Shown here one piece after another: positions 1-13,834 of a stretch of 64,000 nucleotides of DNA. Position numbers and translations under genes: made by a program. This stretch comes from Porodaedalea pini. Lineage: Eukaryota; Basidiomycota; Agaricomycetes; Hymenochaetales; Hymenochaetaceae. The stretch lies in the NCBI GenBank assembly GCA_002794775.1, contig NBAY01000088.1, positions 62,001 to 126,000 on the forward strand, read 5' to 3'. A model generated the notes under the pieces. That model made no database searches, had not been told where the DNA came from, and was given only the letters and a program-made list of their open reading frames with translations. Every line of letters starts with the position of its first letter. The first letter of the stretch is position 1.

Positions 1-3000
1 GTCCTCAAGTACGCATACTGATCAATAACCAGTCAGCTCACGGAAATGCTCTCTCAGGAAGGCTTTGAAGATGCGTTGGACTCCTGGTGGCACATTCAAC
101 AAACTCCTGGCTGGCTGAGCAATATCACACACAGTCAGATCTGGAAGATGATAGAGAGAGCTGACAGTGGCATGTTCTTCAACAGGAGTCCCAACTGCAG
201 AGAACCAGATGCACTGTGCATTGGACTCATTGTTGCGTTTGATGGGTAAGCTTTTATTCACTTCTGTTTCATTTCATTTCGTCTCAATTGTTTCTACCCT
301 TTCTCTCAGTTTCGGTGGCGAGCGAGGATGCAGTGGACCTAGCTATAGCTCAGGCATACTCACGCATTGTATAGCCAACTTACCATTGCACTTGAAGTGA
401 GTAGCCGCTTGTGTATTGATGAGATTCACTATAACTAACTACTGGACTCTAGGTACCAGCCTTGTAACCTCATCCTGACCGGGCTCACGCCTGGCCTGAA
501 AGAGCTGTCAGCCAACAAGCTACAGCACGTCCTCCACATTGATACAGATGAGAAGATATGCCTCTATGAAGAGGGTATCGTCGTTCCAACACCACAGTTT
601 CCCAATGGTAAGCTCTCACCACTCTCTGCATCCCAGAATCTGATTGTCTCTCTGGGGAAGGCCACCAGTGCTTTGTAGTCTGTGTAGCAGCCTCCTGTGA
701 CCACCCAGCACTCTGCCACGTCAATGGGTTTGCAGACCATTCCCATAAGCTATGCTTCTGCCCTCGATGCAAGGCAGAGTGTGATGAGCTTTGCACAAAG
801 AAGGGGTTGACCAGTAGTAAGTATTATTATAAATACTTAATTTGACATTGTTAACAGCTTGATACATTCATTTTTAACAGAATTCGAGTGGCGTACTGCT
901 GCTGAGCATCGTGAGAACTCTCGTAGGTACCGAGATGCTAGCTCAGACAAGTGGCCAAAGCTCTTCAAAAAAATGGGGACACGATACTTTGAGTATTTGC
1001 ATCTTCTGTATTTCAATCCCAATTCTATGAGTATAATAGATCCTATGCATAATATTCTACTCAGTATGTCTTCTCTCTTGTTCTTTCATTTACAGTAAGT
1101 ATAACATATCAATAGGTATCTGCAAAAGCCAATGGCTTGACTCATGGGTTCACCAAAAGGTTCTCCATCAACAGATGGCCAAAAAGGTGCGCGAACTTGA
1201 TCAGATACATCTGTATCTTTGAAAGGTAGTTTTTTTTTTCACTTGTGGTCTTTTTTTTTTTTCAGAATCACACTGCTCAAACTCTATAGTTTGAGATGCC
1301 TTCACGGGTCGGTCACCTCCCCAGCAAAGTTGGATATCCAGCAGGAGGCTCTCTCTCTGCTGACGAGTATAAGGTACTCGTTCTAGTATATTGCCCGGTA
1401 ATCGTAAGTTTTCTATACTTTACTCTCAATTAATCATATTTTAAATTCATCTAATAGATTCTCATCTGGAGCGAATGGAAGCTGCTTGCGCAGCTGGAGT
1501 TTGAGCGGTGAACTCACAATTGGGAGATGAAGGAGAGGCGGCGCCTGAAGCATATTGCAAAAGGCAAGGTAAAGAAAGGTGACAAGAAACTGGCAAAGAA
1601 ACTGAAACCCATCCACATGCAACCTGGTGATGTGGACAACTTCTTGAAGCTCGCAACGGCACTCAAGATAATTCTTGGGCGCTCTGTCAAGGTTGAAGAC
1701 TTACCGTGTGCACGCAGGCTTTTATACACATATCTGCAAGGTTATCTCAAGGTATTTGATGTTTTTTTTTCTACTTTCACTAGATTCTTTCCTAATTTTA
1801 TTATTAGATGCATGAAGATGATGTCAAGCCCAATCATCATTGGGTAATGCATATATTTGACCAAATTCTCGACTTTGGACCCATATATGGCTTCTGGACG
1901 TACACGACTGAATGGCTCAATAAAGTCCTCAAGAGTTATCCTACGAATAATCACAATGGCAGTGAGATTGAATCATCCTTCTTACAAGCTTTCTTCAAAG
2001 ACATGCGGCTTCACAAATGGGTAAGCCTTTCATTTGAATTTAATTTATCTATTTCACTTGTTTTCTTCGCTTCTCTAATAGTTACGCTCCCTCAGGAATG
2101 CGCTATACAATGACTCTGAAGTCATTCGTGAGGCCACGAAACTCATAAGTCGCTTGGATGACAAGTCTCAAGGAACCGTTGCCTCTATGGCATCGTTAGT
2201 AGACAAAGTCGATGCTCTCGCACAAGATTGTAAGTGGCTCCATTGTCTTATCATTGGAGCCAGATAATCTACTTATTTTGTATTTTTTTACAGGTGCTAA
2301 GCCATTCTCTCTTGGTCCAGCAGTCATTAAGAGACTTCTGGATGAGATTCAAAGACCCCTTCTTGAATATTACCGCAAGATGCATCCCGAGGCTGGCATG
2401 GTCTCGCAATCCTCGCAACTAAATGATACCTCAAATCTCTTGTACTCTAAAGCTAAGTTTCATTCATATCTTATCCTTGACGGCCGGCATATCACCCCAT
2501 CCACGAACACTACACACGCTCCAAACGCCATCATTCAGATGGAGCTTGATGGCAGCCTCTTCGCTGGCCAGGCGGTGGCAATAATCTCTCACTCACAAAG
2601 CTGTATCTCTGGGCCCATCACTTTCTTGCACATCTGCTGGTTCTGTGCCCATCAAGACATTGATACAAGCACATGGGACCCTTAGTAAGTATTTTTATAA
2701 TTTTATAGTATCAATTAATATTCTAATATGACTTTAATCTAAGCGCGGAACTTGAAGTCAAGTTCTGGGTATACAATGACTATCTTCATGCTGGTGAAGA
2801 GGGTCCCCCTGCATTGGTCCCTCCCTCTCTCATCAAATCTCAGGCCTGCTGTGCCTCAGTCTGTCACCCTCGCGTCCAAATATTATCCTGCCCACTGCCG
2901 GATGAGGAGGAAGATGAAGAGGGGGAGGATGAAGAGGAGAGCGATGAAGCTGAAGACAAAGAGGAGGATGAAGGAGGGGGGGAAGAGGGGGAGGAAGCTG

Positions 3001-3089
3001 AAGATGAAGAGGAGGAGGAGGAGGACAAAGAGGAGGAGGAGGATAAAGATGAAGAAGAGGACGATGAGGAGGAGGGTGACGACGATTGA
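1..3089 (+). pseudogene. CACTA/Plavaka-like Tnp2 transposase, 5'-truncated by window edge
   Basis: Multi-exon remnant of a DNA-transposon transposase of the fungal Tnp2 type (CMC/Plavaka-like), which would cut and rejoin the element ends in the nucleus. Visible blocks in order are a His/Cys-rich stretch (CDHPALCHVNGFADHSH followed by CFCPRCKAEC, about 660-818), the hallmark IDPMHN (about 1036-1055), FEMPSRVGHLPSKVGYP (about 1290-1340) and GGSLSADEYK. Exons are separated by short introns; the clearest lie near 46-244, 454-605, 660-818, 880-1097, 1458-1752, 1809-2020, 2295-2682 and 2743-3089. The C-terminus (about 2905-3086) is almost purely Glu/Asp/Lys. There is an in-frame TGA at 1509-1511, so this copy is probably dead. 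The start lies left of the window. Family assignment is from motifs only. Confidence 0.7.
2905..3088 (+). repeat. purine-rich GAGGA/GATGAA low-complexity tract
   Basis: A run of about 180 bases made almost only of purines on the + strand. It encodes the acidic Glu/Asp tail of the Tnp2 protein. All three + frames stay open or nearly so, which produces long spurious ORFs on both strands. Confidence 0.85.
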
Positions 3090-3428
3090 GAGCTTGTCTG
3101 GGCCATGATAGGGCTTTCAAGAGTACGTTCTCAGCTTGTTAAATGTGATAGTCCTAACTGAACAATTAATCAGGATGATCCGGTAATTTGAGAGTGGTTG
3201 CTCTCGTTCTGTTTGCGGTGACATTAACTTAATTTCAACTATTGCTACTCTATGCAACTTAATACAGGTGAGTTTCTTTCTATTTCTACAGTGCAGTCCT
3301 GACAAAGTTGCTACAGGAGATAATACATTAGTCTGTCAAGAGAATACATACAGCTTGTGATGCCGTTATATGAGCCTGAGATGCCGCTTTCATTCCACAA
3401 GTCTGAGAAGCCGCTGCATGTCTGAGCT

Positions 3429-5035
3429 CTAGTCGTCAGACATGCCACTTGCCTCTCCCTTCCTCACACCAAAGCCTGCCAGGTCCTGCTGTAGGATCTT
3501 GAGCTCCTTCTCGAGCAAGCTTCCATGAACATGGTCGAGGAACCAGCCCTCGCTCTTCATGAAGGGGAAGGTCACAAGGAACGGTGGGTTGATGTCAGTG
3601 CGGCTGAGATCAATCTGTTGGACTGACAGAACCGGCCTTTTAGACAAGGCCTTGTGTTTCCTACGAAGCTCATTGAGAGCTTTATAGACATCGTTAACCT
3701 GTATAACAAGTGAGTGGAATCTCTTATAGAATATTTAAAAAAAAACACTTACCTCGTCTGAGCAGAACAGCTTAGTGACTTTCTCCCAGACCTCCATCTT
3801 CACCTCGATTTGTGCCTGGGAGAGCCCAGCTTTCACCTGAAGAGTTGCCTGGTGGCGAACTTTCTCAAGCTCATCATCCATATCGAGTTCACTCACGAGG
3901 TTGGACATCCAGTCCATCTCTAGCAGGGGGGTCAGGTCAGCACCATAGAGCGCGATGTAACCTTCAACTTTGGCAAGTCGTTCACATTTTTTCTACAAAA
4001 AAAAACAAACAATTCTATCAACAGGAGCAGCTACAGCTACAGCCTGGACAGCACAGCTCACCTGGCGATGACACTGAGTATGCACTGTCGTGTGCTTCCA
4101 CTGCTCTTGCTTCTGCTTTGCCGTCGTGTTGGTATCATGCCTGCATGCACCCTTCAACTTGTGGAACACGTTCTTCACAAACTCACGGAGATCATCTCTG
4201 GTGTACTCAATATCAGGGTTCTTTAGGACTCTCTGTTCCGCGTCCTATTGGTACGTGTTTTTTTAGCTCATTGATATTTCATCCAAGCTCTAGTACTGAT
4301 TTTCTTACCTTTTGTTCCAAATCGACAACCTTCGTGGCCTGTTTGATGAGCTGTGCATTTATTGGGAAGGTAACATCTTCTTCAAAGTCTGGCATGAAGT
4401 GTTTCATGCCGGCCTTGTCGAGTTGCTCGCCAGAGGCTTCGGGAAGAGGCAGCTTCACTCCAGGCTTGAGGCCCGCCTGCACAAAGACTTCATGTTCAAT
4501 AGTGGCCTGTATTAAATATGAGGTGAGTTTTCTAAACAATAATTTAGATGAATATAATGAATCAATAACGCACCTGCAAGGCCCGCCGGGCCTCTTTCTG
4601 GTCAGGATTGAGCATGCCACTCTCCTTGCTCAGAATCTTTCAGATTCTGGATTTTTTCCCACCCCTCTTCCTCTTCCTGGGCCATGCTGCATCTTCTCCC
4701 TCATCATCCACATCTCCGTCTCCATCTGTGAGCCGAGTCTCCACCTGGACAAGCCGCGCCGTGAGCTGTCCGATATGCTCAGACTGGTGCTCCAGTTGAG
4801 CCGTCTTCCACTGGCTGTTGCCCTCAAGCTTGGAAATGCGTCAAAGCACAGATGAGAGGACCTCCTCTGTGCTTTGGCTGGGTTCTACAGATGGCGAGGA
4901 TGACTGAATGAATGTGGCCGAGGATGACACATGCGTGTATGAAGGGGCCGCGCTCTTTGTACGCGCTCTTGCCAGCAACTGCTCCTGCTGATCCTGCAGA
5001 AGTGACACAAGGTATGTAAGGTCAACATTCGTCAT
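3429..5035 (-). pseudogene. accessory coiled-coil protein of the Tnp2 element, two TGA codons
   Basis: Convergent with the transposase gene. Five exons fit with every junction in phase 0: 5035-4574, 4506-4309, 4244-4062, 3992-3753, 3698-3429 (450 codons plus TAG stop). The N-terminal part holds a Gln/Leu-rich probable coiled coil, then an acidic stretch and a basic PRKRKRGGKK block that looks like a nuclear signal. The last exon ends GFGVRKGEASGMSDD. In-frame TGA codons at 4841-4843 and 4640-4642 interrupt exon 1; the frame reads on normally after each, so these are point mutations rather than a wrong frame. Fungal CMC elements often carry a second gene of unknown role; a DNA-binding partner of the transposase is an inference only. 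The protein itself is not recognised. Confidence 0.6.
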
Positions 5036-5068
5036 ATCGATGTCGTCTGGGTGTTTCTGGGGGTGTCG

Positions 5069-5088
5069 GGGTGCAGCAAAATGCGCTG
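5069..5088. repeat. short perfect hairpin upstream of accessory gene
   Basis: GGTGCAGC, a short AT-rich loop and GCTGCACC form a compact inverted repeat about 40 bases upstream of the accessory-gene ATG (on its strand). It could be a subterminal element site or nothing. Confidence 0.4.
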
Positions 5089-5361
5089 CACCCTGACACA
5101 ACGCGACGCACATGTAGTATGTGTACCTAATTATTTTTGATGTGTTATTTGTCTCTATTTTTGTACACCCCATATACAGTAATTTAATAAAATAAATACC
5201 TTTCTACTTAAGCTTGCATTAGATGAGCTCAGAACATCTAATACCTATGGCTCAGGAGAAAATAGATTAAGTAGCATAATGTATCTACAGATTGAGCTAG
5301 AAATTCTGGTTATATCTGTCCTTATTTTACATTAGGTCTTGAATTTATAGCATTTGGTAGG

Positions 5362-5786
5362 TGTTAGGTGGGAGTCTGGGAGACAGCTCGGACTGGGCAG
5401 GCCTCGGCTGACTGTTGTCTGGGATGTGCTATACTCGAGCAGGGACTCGGGACATGCTGTACTCAGACTAGGTTGTCATGGAGGTAAGAGGATTAATACA
5501 ATGTGAACTAATACAGGAGGGGGCACAGTCTCACCTAGGTCATCGCGGAGGTAAGAGGAAAAGCAGAACAAGGAGTTTGTGTGATTCCTGAGACCTTATA
5601 TAGCGGCGACCGTGAGACTATATTATCTAAAATTACATAAATAAACAGAATGGAATGAATGAAGGTTGCATGCAAGGGAGTGTGGGAAATGATTGAAAAG
5701 ATGATTAATTATAATGAAAAGGAGCAATTAAAAGAAAGGAAATGATAAAAGGAAAATAAAAGAAAGGAAAAGTTTGAGTCCTGACA
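5362..5786 (-). mobile_element. solo LTR of the Ty3/gypsy chromovirus
   Basis: About 425 bp, reverse-oriented relative to the LTRs at 30250-30682 and 36158-36590, and clearly related along its length, including the TATATAAG core, the AGGTGAGACT block and the CTAACA end. Bounded by TGTTAG and CTGACA. A perfect 5-bp target duplication GTAGG lies at 5357-5361 and 5787-5791, so this is one insertion reduced to a solo LTR by LTR-LTR recombination. Confidence 0.93.
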
Positions 5787-5791
5787 GTAGG

Positions 5792-6253
5792 GTATGTTAG
5801 TCTGTTCTTTCAAGCTGGCACAACCTAATATCTAGATTCTCTGTATTAGGTAGTTATAGGTCTTACTATACACGCTATCTATATCTACCACCGGGGCCTT
5901 TAGATCTACCAGGAACACGGTGAGTGTTATTATAGAGGTTTTTGCAACTTTATTTTGTTTCAGCTCATCCAACTGGTAGCTTAGCTCTGGTGGATGCCCT
6001 AGCTTTACTGTGCATACTGTGATGATCTCTCGCCATCAGATTTTCAATATAGTGGAGTAATGTTTCATCACAGCCACTCCATCAATTCTGTATTGAGCCT
6101 GAGTGCTTACTACTCAGTGCTTTCAAAGAGCCAAGCTAACCCTTTACCAAGGTAGGTTCCCTTCAACCTTGGCCAGTATTAGAGAGTTGAACTCTAGTAT
6201 AGCCATTGTACTACCATAACTCATAAGTCACAATCCAGGGGACCGGTCGAGCC
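5792..6253. other. gap between solo LTR and LINE 3' end
   Basis: About 460 bp with no open frame of note and no recognised repeat. Nothing supportable seen. Confidence 0.5.
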
Positions 6254-6482
6254 TTTTTTTTTCGAGGTATCATAGCTTGTACTTAATAAGGTTTAAGTGA
6301 ATAAGTCCCACATTGCATCACGTGGTTCTTTAGTATATAATCTTCTGCTATCTACTCCTAACAGACTACCAACCACTACGGAAACAAGACACGAACAAGA
6401 GAAAAGGTTCTATGTAGAGCGTGGATAATGGGGTGAACTAATTTGAGAAGGATATGCGAAAAAGTAGGAACACATAAGTGAA

Positions 6483-9400
6483 CTAGAGGTGGAAAAAGGG
6501 GGGTAATTCAGAGAAAAGAGGCATGCTGTCCAGCAGGTGATGGAAAGAAAAGTATGCAAATTGTAAAAGTAGGAGGAAATTATTTGGGCAGAACCAGTCA
6601 GAAAATTCAAATGGTAGGGAACGTTGATGAAAAAGGCCATTTCGAACAAGTGAAAAGAAGGGACAAATGTTAAGGATGTGACAGACATCATGTTTGGAGC
6701 ACGCCGGGTCCAGGAAACGGGGTTCCGGGTTTCGATTATGCAAATCAAGCGCGTTCAGCATTAAGCTGGTGGCACGGGAAAGAACTAAGCGATGTATCTT
6801 TTTCCTTGGAGAAAGCTTCAGGAACGGTCATAGAGATCGCGTTGGATGAAGGATAAACAAGGACGGCTCAAGGATGGAGCAATGTCCATGGAGATTGATG
6901 ATGTTCACTTTCCAGTCTCAAAGAAGGTTGAGCTGTACTTGCGCGTTGAGATTCAGGAGGGAATCTGGTATAGCTTCGCGATCAGGTTTGGTGGTGGCAT
7001 CTTTTGCCAGTTTGTCAGCTTTGGAATTACCCAGTACTCCTTGGTGGGAAGGGAGCCACTGGATCGTGATATGTGAAGCCTCGTGATGAAGGGCAAGAAA
7101 GATCCCGCAAAGGTGGTGGAACAGAATGATGAATTCTGCATGTCAAGTGTCATTGGAAAAGATAAGTTCGACGCAATTGAGTGAGTCTGTAACGACATGA
7201 ATATGAATGGGGGTGAAGCATTTCGCCAGGAGGAGGGAGATATGACACATGGCTGCGATGAGCACTTCCTGCTCTTCAAACAGTATGTTCGAACAAGAGT
7301 GCACTGCTGAAGAAAAGACAGCGAGTTCTTGGTGATTGTGCATGATAACGAACCCGTGGCCACCAACGTGGGAGCTGTCGGCCTCAGGGATGATGGAGCC
7401 ATCTGTAAAGATGAAGTATTGATAAGGGGGAGGGTGTAGAAAGAATGAATTGAAATCGCGGATGGCGCAGTTATGTTGAGATGGTGATGGAATAGGAGTC
7501 ATAATAAGATGCGAATGTGTCGGGGTAAAGGTAGGAAAAGAAATGGATTTAGGGATCATAATACCGGGAAGAAGGGACATTACTAGATATTGTTTTGGAA
7601 TGGGGTTGTGTTTAGAGTGGGTGAAATATGATAGTAAAAAACATTGAGAAAGAGAACAAATGAAAAGATGAAGTGGAGGGCATGACAGGAAAGATTCTGC
7701 TATGGCCGGGTTGATGTTGTTATGGAAGATAGAATGAAAGAAGCGATTTTGGGTTTTTTGAAGCATATTGGCAATGAGCGGGGAGTCAGGGAAAAGGACA
7801 GTGCCATAAATGGCGACCGAACGAATTAATCCAAAGTATAAGAGTCTGGCATATTGGAAGTATGCACCGTTAGAACGATTGAAAAGAAAACGACGTTGGT
7901 GCAGGGTGGAAAGGGCTTTATTTGTGTGGGATTTGAAATGAAGGTCGGGAGAAAGGTCGTAAGAAAAAATGACGCCTAGCCAAGTCAATTGGCGTGAAGG
8001 AGGGATGACGTGGTTGTTAGGTAAGGATAATGCCGCGTTAGACAAAGAGGGAGAATCGTTTAAGAAAGATCAAAAAGCAATGGCCGCTGCTGGGTGGTAA
8101 GGAAGAATATGAAGGAGCTCGATGGCGTCAGGGTCAATGGAAAGTCCAAGATTTTGAAATTGAAGGGATAAAAATTGGAACTGATTACGCAAACATACTA
8201 GATTGGTTCGAATGCTGAGTGAATGCGAATAAAGGAGGTGATTGTCCATATATGCAAGTAAAGGATGATGTGGGCCAAAATGTTTGTTGTAAGCTGTGAT
8301 GGCGTCTGCAGCGGCAAAAACTGAGATGAGGGGGGAAAGCGGAGACCCTTGGGGGACGCCCCAGTTGGGTTTAATGAAAGGAGCGGAGAAGAAATTATTA
8401 AAATGAAACGAAATTGGTCCGTCCCTAAGCCAGACAGAAAGAACATGGATAAGGTTCGGATGGGCATTGGACTGAATGAGTTTATGGAGAAGGCGATTAT
8501 GTGAAATGTTATCGAAAAAACCTTGAATGTCAACAGTCAGGATAGAAGTAATAAGATAATGATGCCGGACCAGAGCCAAGCTGGTCCTCTCACTACCTGT
8601 AATAAAAGGTTGAGATAGGATGGTAGAAAGAAGTTTGTAGCATGCTGTGAGGGAAGAGCGATGTTTCCTACACCTGTGTTGGGCGTCGGGTAAAAGATTG
8701 TTAGTTTCGAAAAAGGGTTGTAAAAAGTTAAAAAGAACACGTTCAAAGAGTTTGCCAATGGTGTCCACCAGGGTAATAGGGCGATAAGCCCTTGGAACTG
8801 AAAAATCGGAACGTTTAGGTTTTGGAATAAAGGTAACGAGCGAAGTTTTGAAAGATAAAGGGAAATGACCAAGTTGGAGACATAGAGAAAAAAGGTCAAC
8901 GAAAAATTGTCCGTGGTGTTCGATTAGTAACGCAAGGTGTTTGTATGAGATGTGGCTATTGCCAGGGCTCGTTTCTTGATTGATACCTCGGAGCGCGTCA
9001 TGGATGTCGCTCATTGCAAGGGGCCTGAAATCACAGAGAGTGGGGAGTGGGATAATCTCCGGTGCAGACGTTAAGGGGGAAAAAACATCTCGCGTAAAAG
9101 GGACACTTTGTCATCTTCAGTGAGTGTGAATGATCCATTGGCCATATGCAATGCCCCAATAGGGGTGCAACGACGAGCGGTACCCAAATATTGATTACAC
9201 CAAACAGACTGGGCGTCGGATCGTTGAAGATGAGTGCCAAAAAAGGTGTTTTTGGCTCAGGTGATTTCGATGTCTAGGCGCCTTCGCGACTCAGGTTGAG
9301 GGTTGCGACAATGCGCACGATAAAGTTTCGAACACGTCTCGGACCACCAGGCGTTGGGGCCGAAATACAAACACGGTTTTCGTTTGTTGAGGAAGAAGGT

Positions 9401-10348
9401 GGCATAGTCTGAAAAGGAGGTTTGAAAAGAGAAAAGGAGGTTGTCCAGCGCCTTGGGTGTGTGAATGTCAGTTAATGAAAAGGGGAATAGGTTGGATTCA
9501 CAAAATTCCGCTACAAAAGCAGGCAGGTCTTGAGAACGAATTGAGCGAAGGGAGAGTTGTGGAGGGGATGCGAGAACATCAATGCCAAAGGAAAAGGAGA
9601 GTGGGAGGTGATCAGAAGCAATGTCTAGAGATGTGTTCAAAATGGAAACATGCTCTAAAAGATGAGGGGAGAAATCCTCTGAGGTGATGACAAGGTCGAG
9701 AATGGACTTGGTGTTGTTGGAACGATTGAAATAGGTATGTTGGTTAGGAGGGTTACAAACCACTAGCCCGCTGTCGTTGATCCAGTCAACGAGAGTGTTT
9801 GACATCAAAAAATAGGCAGACTGGGCCAGAAAGGACCAGAGCTCTGAATGACGATTGAAGTCCCCAGTGAATATGTTAGAGGGGAAACGGAGTGAAGGGA
9901 AGGGGTGTTCAAATTCATGTGAGCTCGGGGAACTGTAGACATTCCAAAGTAAAAGAGGGGATAAGTCACCCCGCAAAATAGCAATGACGGAAACATTTGG
10001 AGAAAGAGAATCAGGGTTATACAAGGAGACGCGGTGGATAATGCGGGGGTGTACAAGGGTACAACAGCGTGGTTTGTCTGAAGATGAAGGTCTGAAAACA
10101 GTGTAAGGAGTGGAATTGCAAATTTGATAAACTCGTGAACCTGAAGGAGAAGTTTTAGAAGGAAAGATGGTAGAAAGTGTCGGGAGTTCCTGGAAACAAA
10201 CGATGTCAGGAGTAAAGTGTGTGGATGAGAACGCTCGTAAAAGGTAATTGAATGTGATTGCTGAATTGCGGATATTGAGAGAAAAAACTGAAATCGTGTC
10301 AGTCATGAGCGTTAATAAGGAGACCGATAATTGTGGTGAGCTGGACAC
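6483..10348 (-). pseudogene. LINE ORF2: EEP endonuclease, reverse transcriptase, RNase H
   Basis: The endonuclease spans 10348-9257, with VCFQELPT, GDFNRHSELW and ASDHLPLSFSF visible. The frame runs on to about 9076 and then shifts at a T/C homopolymer junction. RT follows from about 9080: PRAYRPITLVDTIGKLFERVL, DIQGFFDNISHNRL, WGVPQGSPLSPLIS and an active-site box AYMDNHLL at about 8235-8255, where the second catalytic Asp is Asn. RNase H follows (FTDGSI, ...EEQEVLIAA, VVTDSLN, WLPSHQGVLGNSKADKLAK). The C-terminus has HDVCHILNICPFF, typical of LINE terminal Cys/His domains. TGA codons interrupt at 9257, 8070, 7143, 6918 and 6828; the natural stop is TAG at 6483. It cannot encode an active enzyme as read. 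Confidence 0.85.
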
Positions 10349-12546
10349 TCCGATGACCTGGTGCTGTGGTTACCCTGGCAGTTAATGCAATGGGCAAAGT
10401 GGTCGCATTGGAGATTATTGGATGCAGTACACGGAGTGCATTTGGCAACGTGCACGGCAGTACGGTGGGTTTCGGAGCAAATCGCGCAGCGGGCTACTGA
10501 GCAGCATTTCGAAGCATGATGTCCCAGGCGATGGCAGTTGTCGCACTGGTTGATGGTTGGGCGAGCTTTCATCTCTTCGAGATGGTGGATAACTCCAAAG
10601 ATAGGGACAGATCTGTTGTTATGAAGGAAAAAATGGTCAAAGCAAAGACGAGACTCGTCTTTGAGGACAACGGAAACGTTGCAGAAGTTGCATTGGTTGA
10701 GACGTTCGACAGATGACATGAAGCGGGGCGGGAACATAAACTCGTGACCATTGAATTGTGGCAAAGCGGAGATTTCCTCAGCCAAATCCTTCTCTGAATA
10801 GATGAGGTTTGTGTCCTTATCGTAAACTGGGACACCGGGGATAACCATTTTGAACTGAGGCGATGGCGTAAATGCTTTAGCCCCCGAAATGTTAATAATG
10901 TGGTTGAGTTGGGTCACAAGGGCACTGTGCTGGGCGTCAAAGTCAGAGCGGATGTTAGTGAATGCAATAAGAAGGTTGCTGTTAGATGTGTATTCGACGT
11001 TCAGAATGACAAGGTGTTTAAAGAGCGGGTTGCCTTTAAGGCCTGCACGAACTGTGTTTTTAACAGAAAGAGTGGAAGGGCGAACAGCAAGGTCACCTGG
11101 AAGTGAGAAGAAAATGCGGCAGACATTGCAAACACGAGTGTTCACCGATCCGTTAGACCGATTAATTGGAACAGTTGAAATTTCCCCTTGAGGGTTCTGT
11201 TCAGTAACTCAGACCACTTTGGTGGGAGTGGCCTTAGGTTTCTTCTGGGTGGCTTTAGCATACGAAACGGTGGTAAAACCCTCCTGGTCGATGCCAACAG
11301 CTTCAACCAGTGGGTAGTAGACTTTGGTTTGGGATCCGCGAGGAGCATTATGCACTGAGTGGGCGTAACCATCAGGTGCGATGATAGTTCCCTCCGAAGT
11401 CATGCAGTAACCAGAACCTGGAATGCGGGTTTTGGCGATAGCAGCAGCGTATTCTGTTTTTCCATTTTTTGGGGTCTGGACGCGCTGTTTGGTGATAGGG
11501 GCCAGGGGTGGAAATCTGGGGTCATGGGTGAAACGAACCCCGATGGGGTCAGGTAGAATCTTGTGCTGTTTGTTAGGGTTAGTATTATTAGAAACTGATG
11601 GCTGAACTGTAGGAGTCGGGGCGTCCAAAAGCTGTTTTTCGATGGTGTTAGTTTTTTCCGATATAGAAGTTACAACTGCCGAAAGGTGTTGAATGGACCT
11701 GGACATAGCGTGCATGGTGTCAGTAATTTCCTGGTCGCGGATGGTCTGGCTGTTGACATAGATATTTTCAAAAACGTGTTTAAAGGATGGTGAGTGGATG
11801 CGGTAAGTAGAATGAAAAGCTTCCAGACTCTCGTTAGCCGAGTTCTGGAGAGTAGTTTCGTCGTCGAGACTGTTGGATTTGTTGATCCAGGATACCAAAT
11901 TCGAACCAATGTTGGCGAGGATGGACCTGGCACGAACAGGGTCATCATACCAGGGCTTATCGGAAGACCATGTGGGTTGGGAAATGAGCGTGTTAATCGT
12001 ATTGATGGTGTCCTTGGTAAGGTCGGCGAAGGACAGGTTGACCTTCTCGGTGATGGCCGGATCCTCCCGCTCATCGATATCGATCATGTCGTTGTCGACC
12101 TGAGGGGCCTGACTGTGGTACTCGTCCGGGATGTACAAATCGTCGTCCATAGCATCGTTCTCGATACGGGCTGGGGGCGGGATGGACTTATGTTCCTCCT
12201 CCGAATTCGACCATTTAAGCGTGTTTTGTGACTCGATATCGGGTGTGGGGGGAAGATCCCCTTGTTTACGAAGTTTGGCGGCGTGTTCGTCCGCCTCGAC
12301 ATCGGGTGACCAATTAGCACGATTCACTTGTACCTGAGCGCACACGGCGTCGTTGTGGTTGTAGGTCTTGTCGCGACCACAAACGACACATAACTTGGCG
12401 GTCCCACTAACACACTGGCGACTGTGAAAGGGGAGATCCTGTTTACACTCCCCACACTTGGTGGGGTCCTTGGGATTGACAAGGGAAAGAGTAGACTTTG
12501 TCTTGTGCAGAGAAGCTTTTGCTCTGGTCAACATTTTGTTGTCCAT
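10312..12546 (-). pseudogene. LINE ORF1, zinc-knuckle nucleic-acid-binding protein with one TGA
   Basis: Gag-like ORF1 that would coat element RNA. I start it at the ATG at 12546 (MDNKMLTRAKASLHK); the open frame extends further but into Rab11 antisense. An N-terminal Cys cluster (CGECKQDLPFHSRQC and CVVCGR) is followed by a long charged region with helical potential. The C-terminus has CCHC-type knuckles, including CDNCHRLGHHASKC and CAICSETHRTAVHVAKC. The frame is continuous from 12546 to 10312 except for a TGA at 11209-11211 in the context KVV-stop-VTEQ. The end overlaps the start of ORF2 by about 30 bp in another frame. Confidence 0.8.
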
Positions 12547-12700
12547 AGCAGGGAGAGAGTACGAAAAACGAGGTAGATGAACAATTTCCCACGGTCGGTG
12601 ATGATGGTAGGAAAGGAAGTGGTTCTTTAGGCAGATCTTCCTCCACTGGCACAACTCCAAACGCGACGACGACGACGACATCCTCTGCTGTTTCTCAATC

Positions 12701-13834
<1,134 letters not shown>

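Larger units (their letters stand above)
6254..12546 (-). mobile_element. Tad-like LINE (non-LTR retrotransposon), degenerate but nearly full length
   Basis: Reverse-strand non-LTR element with a zinc-knuckle ORF1, then ORF2 with an endonuclease/exonuclease/phosphatase-type endonuclease, reverse transcriptase, RNase H and a C-terminal His/Cys block. This order matches the fungal Tad clade. On the + strand the left end is a run of nine T at 6254-6262, consistent with a poly(A) tail, about 220 bp beyond the ORF2 stop. The 5' end must lie between the ORF1 ATG (12546) and the Rab11 ATG (12701). No target-site duplication was found by eye. Six in-frame TGA codons and one frameshift make it non-autonomous. 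Confidence 0.85.

Noticed and set aside
2833..3120. Long Pro/Leu/His- and Ser-rich reverse-strand ORFs
   Set aside because: They are the complement of the purine-rich acidic tract of the Tnp2 gene; composition alone keeps them open.
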